From NCBI GenBank assembly GCA_030693105.1, contig JAUYBK010000193.1, positions 1 through 5,162 of the forward strand: DNA of 5,162 nucleotides. Reading direction: 5' to 3'. The DNA is from Methanobacteriaceae archaeon. GTDB lineage: Archaea; Methanobacteriota; Methanobacteria; Methanobacteriales; Methanobacteriaceae. The position numbers and the translations under genes were made by a program. Below, in pieces: positions 1 through 5,162 of the stretch (position 1 is its first letter; each line of letters begins with the position of its first letter). The notes under the pieces were generated by a model. That model was not told where the DNA came from, made no database searches, and saw only the letters and a list, made by a program, of their open reading frames with translations.

Positions 1-825
1 AAAGATGTTCTGAAAACAATTGATGATAATTCAATTGATTTAATTGTTACATCGCCACCATATGCCGATAGACGAGAATATACTTATGGTGGGATAAAAC
101 CAGAAAAATACGTAGATTGGTTTTTACCAATTAGCGAGCAACTTTTACGGGTTTTAAAACCTAATGGCACATTCATTTTAAATATTAAAGAAAAAGCTGA
201 AAATGGTGAACGACATACTTATGTAATAGAATTGATACTTGAATTGAGAAAACAAGGTTGGCTTTGGACAGAAGAATTTATTTGGCATAAAAAAAATTGT
301 TATCCTGGGAAATGGCCTAATCGTTTCAGAGATGCTTGGGAACGTTGCTTGCAGTTTAATAAAACAAAAAAATTCAAGATGTATCAGGAAGAAGTAATGA
401 TTCCTGTTGGAGACTGGGCAAATGGAAGATTAAAAAAATTAAGTGCAACAGATAAAATCAGAGATAATTCACGTAGCGGGAGCGGTTTTGGTAAAAATGT
501 ATCTAATTGGATAAATAGAGATAAAGTATATCCTACTAATGTTTTACATTTTGCAACAGTTTGTAACAACAAAAACCATAGCGCCCCGTTTCCCGAAGAG
601 CTGCCAGAATGGTTTATAAAATTATTTACAAAAGAGTATGATTGGGTATTAGATCCATTCGTAGGTTCGGGTACAACATTAAATGTAGCAAAATTGATGC
701 ATCGTAACTCTATTGGTATAGAAATATTACATGAATATGTGGAAATGGCCAAGAAAAATCAAACAGAAAAAGAATTTGTATTGTTTGAACCAAAGGTAAA
801 ATATGAATCAGTTAAATCTAAATGA
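1..825 (+). CDS. Site-specific DNA methyltransferase, beta-order, probable N4-cytosine type (5' partial)
   Basis: Transfers a methyl group from S-adenosylmethionine to the exocyclic amino group of a DNA base, protecting host sites from the endonuclease encoded next. The frame is open from base 1, so the start lies upstream; 274 residues are visible. In-frame start codons such as TTG at 232 would remove the catalytic motif and are not credible starts. Catalytic motif IV, TSPPY, is at visible residues 17-21 (bases 49-63), and SAM-binding motif I, DPFVGSGTT, at residues 218-226, followed by IGIE at 238-241. The order IV, then a recognition region, then I is that of the beta class (N6_N4_Mtase family, Pfam PF01555). 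The SPPY form is usual for N4-cytosine rather than N6-adenine enzymes; the target base is an inference. The gene overlaps the endonuclease by 23 bases. The amino-methyltransferase call is very sure, the exact base less so. Confidence 0.93.
   Translation, partial: KDVLKTIDDNSIDLIVTSPPYADRREYTYGGIKPEKYVDWFLPISEQLLRVLKPNGTFILNIKEKAENGERHTYVIELILELRKQGWLWTEEFIWHKKNCYPGKWPNRFRDAWERCLQFNKTKKFKMYQEEVMIPVGDWANGRLKKLSATDKIRDNSRSGSGFGKNVSNWINRDKVYPTNVLHFATVCNNKNHSAPFPEELPEWFIKLFTKEYDWVLDPFVGSGTTLNVAKLMHRNSIGIEILHEYVEMAKKNQTEKEFVLFEPKVKYESVKSK
792..797 (+). promoter_or_regulatory. Ribosome binding site of the endonuclease gene
   Basis: AAAGGT lies five bases before the ATG at 803, inside the last codons of the upstream methyltransferase. 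It supports 803 as the start and means the endonuclease is translated from within the methyltransferase message, so methylase production comes first. Confidence 0.55.
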
Positions 826-1579
826 AGTTTACGAATATGTTGAAAAGCACATTTCCGCTTTTCATCAAAAACGACTTGAATACATTACAACTACAACTAA
901 ATTAGACCAAATTCTTCAGCAGAAAAATCCTTATTTATTCAGGGCTAAAAATATTTTGACTGCCCAAGACTTAATAAAAGGATTTTTAGATGCTTTTCTT
1001 CAATCTCAAGAAGAAACTTTATTTGGTGAATTTATTGAAGGTTTGGCAATTTTTGTATGCGACAGAGTTTTTAGTGCGAAAAAATCACAGGTAACAGGGA
1101 TTGATTTGGAATTTGAAAAGAATAATTGTATCTACATTGTGGAAATAAAGGCTGGATGGAATTGGGGCAATGCAAGCCAAATCAAGCAGTTGAAAATTAA
1201 CTTTGAAAATGCCAAAAAATTTTTAGAGAACCAGACAGGCAAAAAAGTAATTGCGGCAAACGGTTGTTGTTTTGGAAATAAGAAAAATAAAAATCCTGAA
1301 AAGGATGGTTACTATAAAATTTGCGGCCAGGAATTTTGGCAATTGATTTCGGGAAGTGAAAAGTTTTACATTGATATTATTGAGCCAATCGGACATAAGG
1401 CAAAACAAAAAAACGAAGAATTTCTCGAAGCTTATAGTGTTGTTGTAAATAAATTTACATTGGAATTTGCTCAACGGTTTTGCATAGATGGAAAAATCGA
1501 TTGGGGAAAATTATTGGAATTTAATTCAGGGAAGAAGGAGTTTAAAGGGGGGAAAGAATATGGGATGTTTATCCCTTGA
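803..1579 (+). CDS. Type II restriction endonuclease, PmeII/EcoO109I-like
   Basis: A 258-residue protein that should cut unmethylated DNA at the site protected by the flanking methyltransferases. Its layout matches the family I know as PmeII-type restriction endonucleases: an N-terminal helical part, NPYLFRAKN at residues 42-50, an acidic helix SQEETLFGEF at 68-77, then the core with D101 in GIDLEF and E114-I-K116, which fits a PD-(D/E)XK metal-dependent nuclease centre. GWNWGNASQ (118-126), CGQEFW (174-179) and IIEPIG (192-197) follow. EcoO109I, as I remember it, has a comparable late GxEFW segment and an ending with a W-x-KLLE motif; here WGKLLEF is at 234-240. No internal stop or lost catalytic residue is seen. 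The last 16 or so residues extend past that motif and are encoded by bases that also serve as the ribosome binding site and start of the next gene (20-base overlap). The recognition sequence cannot be read from the protein. Confidence 0.87.
   Translation: MNQLNLNEVYEYVEKHISAFHQKRLEYITTTTKLDQILQQKNPYLFRAKNILTAQDLIKGFLDAFLQSQEETLFGEFIEGLAIFVCDRVFSAKKSQVTGIDLEFEKNNCIYIVEIKAGWNWGNASQIKQLKINFENAKKFLENQTGKKVIAANGCCFGNKKNKNPEKDGYYKICGQEFWQLISGSEKFYIDIIEPIGHKAKQKNEEFLEAYSVVVNKFTLEFAQRFCIDGKIDWGKLLEFNSGKKEFKGGKEYGMFIP
1544..1552 (+). promoter_or_regulatory. Ribosome binding site deciding the start of the second methyltransferase; contains a G6 run
   Basis: AAAGGGGGG ends seven bases before the ATG at 1560. 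The same frame is open back to an ATG at 1488, but the translation between 1488 and 1559 overlaps the endonuclease and shows no methyltransferase motif, so 1560 is preferred. The run of six G (1547-1552) is a homopolymer inside the endonuclease coding sequence and so a possible slippage site. Confidence 0.6.
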
Positions 1580-2789
1580 TAAAAAAATAACAGAAAAACT
1601 AGAATGGGGAAAATATGTTTCACCTATTTCTGATAAGAATCTATCTCCATTTAACTGGTATTCATTCAAGCACAGGTTTGGGAGTGAACTTGTTTCAAGA
1701 ATGTTCTCGATGTTTGGCTTATCAAAAGGGAATATAGTATTTGATCCTTTTTGTGGGGGTGGGACAACACTCATAAAAGCAAAACTGGATGGATATAATT
1801 CTATCGGTTTGGATATATCCCCCTTTTCAGTTTTCCTGTCAAATGTTCTCACTAAATCTTACAATGTTTCCAAACTGGACAATACTCTGCCCCGCATATC
1901 TCATGAAATTAATCCCAGAGTTGAAATCCCCGACGTTGCTATCCTTAATAAGTCTTTCTCTGATAGCTCGTTAAAATATATATACTCTCTCAGAGACTCA
2001 ATCAATGTGTTACAGCGGCAAGAAAGAGATTTTTTTCTTTTTTCATTATTAAGCATTTTAAACAGTGTCAGCAAAGCAAAAAAATCTGGTGGCTTTTTAA
2101 GGATTACCGACCAGAAAAAGGTTCCTGCTATCACAATAGAAAATTTATTTATTAAAACCTCAGAAAAGCTCATCAATGATGTGAAAACTTTTAAATATTC
2201 TGGTGCGAGTGCCAAAGCTATAATTGGCGATGCCAGGAAATATCCTTCTTTTACTAAAGAGGAAAGTTATGATGCAATATTAACTTCACCTCCATACCCA
2301 AATCGACATGATTACACGCGCATATACGAGTTAGAATTGTTACTCGGTTTTATTAATAGTAACCAGACGTTAAAAAATCTTCGTTATGATACTTTAAGGT
2401 CTCATGTAGAAGCCAGAAAGAGATTCAATGCAAATGGCTACGTAAAGCCATTGTTACTTGAAAAGAAAATAGGCGAATTAAATAATCGCGAGTTAAATAA
2501 TAATCAGGTTATCCCTACTTTAGAAGGATATTTTGAAGATATGTACTTGAGCCTAAAAGAAATGGCATCAGTTCTGAAACCTCAGAAACATATTGGCTTG
2601 GTAGTCAGTAATGTTAGATTTGCCGGGGTTATGATCCCAGTCGATGAATTGCTTGCAGAAATCGGAGAACAGGTCGGTTTAAAACTAAAGAAGATTTTTG
2701 TCTTACGCTACAGGGGCAACAGTTCTCAACAAATGTTAAGACACAAAAGAGAACCAGCGCGTGAAAGTTTAATTGTCTGGCAAAAATGA
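1560..2789 (+). CDS. Site-specific DNA methyltransferase, motif I-first order, probable N4-cytosine type
   Basis: Second SAM-dependent amino-methyltransferase of the system, 409 residues from the ATG at 1560, chosen for its G-rich ribosome binding site. SAM-binding motif I, FDPFCGGGTT, is at residues 61-70, with IGLDIS at 82-87 as the acidic strand that binds the SAM ribose. Catalytic motif IV, TSPPY, comes late at 242-246. About 170 residues lie between them and may hold target-recognition elements, as in alpha-order enzymes. NVRFAG (351-356) lies in the later catalytic half, and a C-terminal RGNSSQQM (385-392) followed by RESLIVW is an ending I associate with a family of DNA modification methylases. 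The reversed motif order shows it is not a duplicate of the first methyltransferase. It overlaps the endonuclease by 20 bases and the SIR2-like gene by 4 (ATGA). It probably methylates the other strand or other half of the same target; that is inference. Confidence 0.9.
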   Translation: MGCLSLDKKITEKLEWGKYVSPISDKNLSPFNWYSFKHRFGSELVSRMFSMFGLSKGNIVFDPFCGGGTTLIKAKLDGYNSIGLDISPFSVFLSNVLTKSYNVSKLDNTLPRISHEINPRVEIPDVAILNKSFSDSSLKYIYSLRDSINVLQRQERDFFLFSLLSILNSVSKAKKSGGFLRITDQKKVPAITIENLFIKTSEKLINDVKTFKYSGASAKAIIGDARKYPSFTKEESYDAILTSPPYPNRHDYTRIYELELLLGFINSNQTLKNLRYDTLRSHVEARKRFNANGYVKPLLLEKKIGELNNRELNNNQVIPTLEGYFEDMYLSLKEMASVLKPQKHIGLVVSNVRFAGVMIPVDELLAEIGEQVGLKLKKIFVLRYRGNSSQQMLRHKREPARESLIVWQK

Positions 2790-3856
2790 AGAAAGTTTTA
2801 TATATCATAGGAGCAGGTGCAACTCAAGCCGAAGCTGCTCACGCCGGTCACCAAATTAACCTCCTCATGAAAAATAATGACTTAGGTTTTGGAATTTCGG
2901 AAAGGGTCTTAGACAAAGCTGTGAAAGGGCGAAGGCGCATACGGAAAATTCTGGACATTGAAGAAGAAGCAGATATTGAAAAGTTAATCACTTTGCTGGC
3001 AGCAACTGGCACGATGGAAAACATCGAATATGCCGAAATATTAAGAAAAAGCTACTATAGCGAAATAATAAAAAGCATTAATGAGGCAGGTATATTGTAT
3101 AATCCTGAACTTGCAACAGCATTATTACAAATGCATAAAAATAGTAAATTCTCAGCTATAGAAAAATTATTAGGCGTTATTAGCTTGAACCATGACAATC
3201 TCCTCCAGGAAGCATCGCAAACTGTTCATTCATGTATCAATCTCGGTTTTGAATTCACTTCGGATGACTTTATTTGCGATGATATCACGCAAGCACCTTT
3301 TCTTGTACAACTACATGGTTCATTCAGTTGGAGACGACATAAATCTATTCGTATCGTGAAAATAAAACCTGATAGTGAGTACGATCGAAGCATGACTTGG
3401 ATTCCCCCAAGCATCTTAAAAGAGACAAAAGATTATCCTTTTAACAAATTAACTGGACTTGCCTATGAACTACTTGCTGATTGTGACATATTGCGAATAG
3501 TGGGTTGCTCTTTAAGTCAGAATGACTGGAATCTAATTTCTTTGATATTTAACGCTCAGAATGCACAATATAATGACTCAAAAACCTGTTTTAAAATTGA
3601 ACTTATTATGGATATTAAAGATATCGACTTTTTTAAGAAGGAAATCTCCTATTTGAAAAATGTCACTCCTATCGGTCAATTGGACGACGGTGACTTCTCG
3701 GGCTACAAAATACAGAGAGAAAATCGGGAAAAGCCTTCTGAGTTAGATAATCCATTTGAGTTTTGGCTTAAAACAAAGGTAAAATTTCATATAAGCGAAG
3801 GGCAGTTTGACACGGGAAGCACTGAAAATCCTTTAAGACAAATTATAGGACTGTAA
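2786..3856 (+). CDS. SIR2-like domain protein, probable NAD+-degrading defence effector
   Basis: A 356-residue protein whose motifs fit the SIR2-like NAD+-binding fold. IIGAGAT at residues 7-13 is the N-terminal Rossmann nucleotide loop, LNHD at 134-137 stands where TTNYD is usual (N135, D137), LHGSFSW at 176-182 carries the expected catalytic histidine H177, and IVGCSLSQND at 238-247 matches the late GxSxxD motif. The paired CxxC zinc-binding motifs of true sirtuin deacetylases are absent. That is typical of defence SIR2 proteins (as in Thoeris ThsA, DSR and SIR2-associated Argonautes), which hydrolyse NAD+ and halt or kill the infected cell. Roughly 110 C-terminal residues follow the last motif and have no domain I recognise. 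No signal peptide or membrane segment is seen. The ATGA overlap with the preceding methyltransferase implies translational coupling. Fold call strong; NADase activity and the trigger are inferred. Confidence 0.85.
   Translation: MKKVLYIIGAGATQAEAAHAGHQINLLMKNNDLGFGISERVLDKAVKGRRRIRKILDIEEEADIEKLITLLAATGTMENIEYAEILRKSYYSEIIKSINEAGILYNPELATALLQMHKNSKFSAIEKLLGVISLNHDNLLQEASQTVHSCINLGFEFTSDDFICDDITQAPFLVQLHGSFSWRRHKSIRIVKIKPDSEYDRSMTWIPPSILKETKDYPFNKLTGLAYELLADCDILRIVGCSLSQNDWNLISLIFNAQNAQYNDSKTCFKIELIMDIKDIDFFKKEISYLKNVTPIGQLDDGDFSGYKIQRENREKPSELDNPFEFWLKTKVKFHISEGQFDTGSTENPLRQIIGL
3847..3850 (+). promoter_or_regulatory. Weak ribosome binding site of the DUF262 gene
   Basis: AGGA lies eight bases before the ATG at 3859, within the last codons of the SIR2-like gene. 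Only two bases separate that gene's stop from this start, so ribosome re-initiation is likely to contribute. Confidence 0.4.
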
Positions 3857-3858
3857 AA

Positions 3859-4905
3859 ATGAAAAGAAGAATTGAGCAATGGAAAATCGAAGAAGTCTAC
3901 AATAATAGAGACAATTTTTCCCAAGCGGATTACCAACGGAATCCAAAGTTATGGAAACCTGCTGATAAACAACGACTTATTGATTCGATATTGGCAGATA
4001 TAGACATTCCTAAAATCTACCTAAATGAAATTTCGAAAGGGCAGTATGAAATTGTTGACGGACAGCAACGTTTATATGCCATTTGGGGATTCATTGCCAA
4101 TGAATATAAGTTTGCAAGTAAAGATTTTGAGGAGTTAAATGGCAAGGCATTCGATGAATTTCCACAAAAATATCGAGATATAATTCTCAATTATGAGTTG
4201 CAGTTTACAATTATTAAAAACGCGACGGACGATTACCTCAAAACGCTTTTTCTCAGATTGCAGCTTGGTCTTCTCTTAGTGGCTGGAGAGAAGCTCAAAG
4301 CGGAATCAGGGGCAATGAGAGATTTTATTTTTGGTAAAATGGTAAAGCATCCATTCATCGACAAAATTAATATTCCTAATCGAAGGTATGCAAAACAAGC
4401 GCTATGCGCTCAAATCTGCATAAATTCATTCAGTAGAGCAAAATTGAAAACTTTTTCTAGAACACGATATGAAGATTTATATTATTTCTTCAGGGAATAT
4501 AGGGAAATAACAGAAACTGAAAAAAAATTATTTGAAGAAAAATGTCAGCATATTATAAATATACTTGATGTATTAGATAAAAATTTTAAAGACGACGCCA
4601 AAAATCTTAGAAATAGATCTTTCGTATTATCAATTTATTTATTTGTTGAAGATCTATATGAAGTTGACAAAAAAGAATTAGAAAAGGCAATGCCGTTAAT
4701 GGTCCCTTTTGCAATGAAAATATTAAAGCGATTGAAGGAAGAAGCAAAATTGGGAATTCGTCGACAGAATGAGGAATTATACAGATTTGAATCTTATCTT
4801 AGTAATGCCCCCGGCGAAAAATATCAAATTGAAAAGAGACATGATAAATTAATTGAGCTGTTTGAATATTGTTTAAAAAATAACGGCAAAATAAAAGGTG
4901 ACTGA
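3859..4905 (+). CDS. Stand-alone DUF262 (GmrSD N-terminal-like, ParB/Srx-fold) protein
   Basis: A 348-residue protein whose N-terminal half is a clear DUF262 domain. It has YQRNPKLWK at residues 25-33 with KQRLIDSIL at 37-45, DIPKIYL at 48-54, the hallmark IVDGQQRL at 65-72, and a FLRLQLG...E segment at 131-144 equivalent to the usual F-x-RLN-x-G helix. In characterised relatives (GmrSD, SspE, BrxU) DGQQR belongs to a nucleotide-hydrolysing site that senses or responds to modified DNA, and a C-terminal DUF1524 HNH domain cuts it. Here the remaining 200 residues are helix-rich and charged, show no H-N-R type HNH signature, and end in an EKRHDKLIEL segment near 325-334, so this protein lacks the usual nuclease. 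It follows the SIR2-like gene by two bases, suggesting the pair works together with DUF262 as sensor or switch. That partnership is inference; the domain call is strong. Confidence 0.88.
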   Translation: MKRRIEQWKIEEVYNNRDNFSQADYQRNPKLWKPADKQRLIDSILADIDIPKIYLNEISKGQYEIVDGQQRLYAIWGFIANEYKFASKDFEELNGKAFDEFPQKYRDIILNYELQFTIIKNATDDYLKTLFLRLQLGLLLVAGEKLKAESGAMRDFIFGKMVKHPFIDKINIPNRRYAKQALCAQICINSFSRAKLKTFSRTRYEDLYYFFREYREITETEKKLFEEKCQHIINILDVLDKNFKDDAKNLRNRSFVLSIYLFVEDLYEVDKKELEKAMPLMVPFAMKILKRLKEEAKLGIRRQNEELYRFESYLSNAPGEKYQIEKRHDKLIELFEYCLKNNGKIKGD

Positions 4906-4912
4906 TAAAATC

Positions 4913-4956
4913 CCGAGGCAATAGCGATAAATGTTTAAACCCACCATAATCCTCGG
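4913..4956. repeat. Short inverted repeat overlapping a ribosome binding site
   Basis: CCGAGG (4913-4918) and CCTCGG (4951-4956) are exact inverted copies 32 bases apart, with the palindrome GTTTAAAC near the centre. The right arm overlaps the GGAGG at 4955-4959, so pairing could mask the start of the small ORF. Six base pairs with a long loop could be chance. Confidence 0.3.
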
Positions 4957-4959
4957 AGG
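4955..4959 (+). promoter_or_regulatory. Strong Shine-Dalgarno site before the GTG at 4965
   Basis: GGAGG, a perfect anti-SD match, lies five bases before a GTG that opens a 41-codon frame. It is the best-matching ribosome binding site in the window and the main reason to consider the small ORF real. Confidence 0.45.
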
Positions 4960-4964
4960 CAGGC

Positions 4965-5090
4965 GTGACTGACATCATCCGCCCATATCTTTTTGAGAGA
5001 ACATCGGTTGATTTGCTCGACAAGAGGCTTGAGGAAACGACGCATTATTCTATTGAACATTTAGTCAAGAGGGTCAGACTTGATTATTGA
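4965..5090 (+). CDS. Possible small protein of 41 residues, unrecognised
   Basis: A GTG-started frame too short for standard gene calling, reading MTDIIRPYLFERTSVD and ending in RVRLDY before TGA at 5088. It has a consensus GGAGG at the right distance and an in-frame stop just upstream at 4947, so GTG is the only plausible start. The peptide is charged and probably helical (LLDKRLEETTHYSIEHLVKR region), with no membrane segment and no family I recognise. It lies 59 bases beyond the DUF262 gene, in DNA of higher GC. It may be a genuine small gene, the 5' remnant of a longer gene cut off by a recombination event, or chance. The last codons overlap an inverted-repeat region, which favours truncation. 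Confidence 0.33.
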   Translation: MTDIIRPYLFERTSVDLLDKRLEETTHYSIEHLVKRVRLDY

Positions 5091-5131
5091 CTTTTCTAAT
5101 GGTAGACAGGGGTGGTGCCAGCAAAGTCAAT
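5086..5131. repeat. 9-base inverted repeat at the window edge
   Basis: ATTGACTTT (5086-5094) and AAAGTCAAT (5123-5131) are perfect inverted copies 28 bases apart, overlapping the stop codon of the small ORF. A second small inverted pair, TCAAG (5065-5069) and CTTGA (5079-5083), lies just before. Such clustered symmetry is common at mobile-element ends or REP-like elements, but no transposase is visible in the window. Confidence 0.38.
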
Positions 5132-5162
5132 TATAAGGTATCAAAGAATTCATTATTACGAT

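Larger units (their letters stand above)
4906..5162. other. Operon end and compositionally distinct flank
   Basis: No recognisable protein domain is found after the DUF262 stop. By hand count 4961-5040 is 38/80 G+C, against 13/60 in the AT-rich stretch 4501-4560, so base composition shifts here. The region holds one small ORF with a good ribosome binding site, two inverted repeats and an 8-base palindrome GTTTAAAC at 4933-4940. No hairpin followed by a T-run is visible, so an ordinary intrinsic terminator is not evident. An ATG at 5099 opens a frame of 21 codons to the window edge, but it has no convincing ribosome binding site and cannot be judged. Confidence 0.5.

Noticed and set aside
384..752. 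A 122-codon frame on the - strand
   Set aside because: It lies wholly antisense to the methyltransferase, whose frame carries clear motifs; its translation shows no domain.
950..990. TTGACT followed by TTAATA as an internal promoter
   Set aside because: The spacing and sequence fit are poor, it lies inside the endonuclease frame of an AT-rich gene, and no gene starts just after it.
1488..1559. An upstream ATG extending the second methyltransferase by 24 residues
   Set aside because: No good ribosome binding site precedes 1488, the extra residues overlap the endonuclease by 72 more bases, and the ATG at 1560 has a strong G-rich site.
1901..2215. Antisense 104-codon frame within the second methyltransferase
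   Set aside because: It is a shadow of the coding strand with no recognisable motif or ribosome binding site.
4933..4940. GTTTAAAC palindrome as an operator or as the endonuclease's target
   Set aside because: It is a single AT-rich palindrome (the PmeI site) with no second copy nearby; nothing ties PmeII-family specificity to it.
4898..4972. Direct repeat GTGACTGA at 4898-4905 and 4965-4972 as a possible target-site duplication
   Set aside because: Eight bases 59 bases apart can arise by chance, and no element with terminal repeats lies between the copies.
4799..5023. A 74-codon - strand frame across the DUF262 gene end and the flank
   Set aside because: It begins at a TTG without a convincing ribosome binding site, runs antisense into the DUF262 gene, and has no known domain.

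Overview
The window is a defence locus on an AT-rich bacterial genome segment. Five genes lie head to tail on the + strand with almost no space between them (overlaps of 23, 20 and 4 bases, then a 2-base gap), which points to one operon. The bases use the standard bacterial code with recognisable Shine-Dalgarno sites. Nothing in the sequence fixes the host taxon.

Positions 1-2789 hold a restriction-modification system. It comprises a beta-order amino-methyltransferase (motif IV before motif I; 5' end outside the window), a PmeII/EcoO109I-like type II restriction endonuclease with a visible PD-(D/E)XK-type core, and a second amino-methyltransferase with the opposite motif order (I before IV). 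Both methyltransferases carry TSPPY, the form of motif IV typical of N4-cytosine enzymes. Two unlike methyltransferases around one endonuclease suggest an asymmetric target or a division of labour in methylation.

Positions 2786-4905 hold two further defence-type genes coupled to the same operon. The first is a SIR2-like protein (GAGAT nucleotide-binding start, N-H-D and LHG catalytic-type motifs, no zinc-finger cysteines), most likely an NAD+-consuming effector. The second is a stand-alone DUF262 (ParB/Srx-like, DGQQR) protein without the DUF1524 HNH nuclease domain that DUF262 often accompanies. My reading is a layered system: restriction-modification first, with a SIR2/DUF262 pair as a second, possibly abortive, line of defence that may respond to modified DNA, cut DNA or failed restriction. 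I know of no named system with exactly this five-gene layout, but I could not search.

Positions 4906-5162 differ in character. Base composition rises to about 47% GC in 4961-5040, there is a possible 41-codon ORF with a good ribosome binding site and a GTG start, and there are two short inverted repeats. This looks like the edge of the defence island and may include remains of a mobile element. Another notable feature is a run of six G at 1547-1552, where the endonuclease and the second methyltransferase overlap; losing one G would fuse them into a single 661-residue protein.
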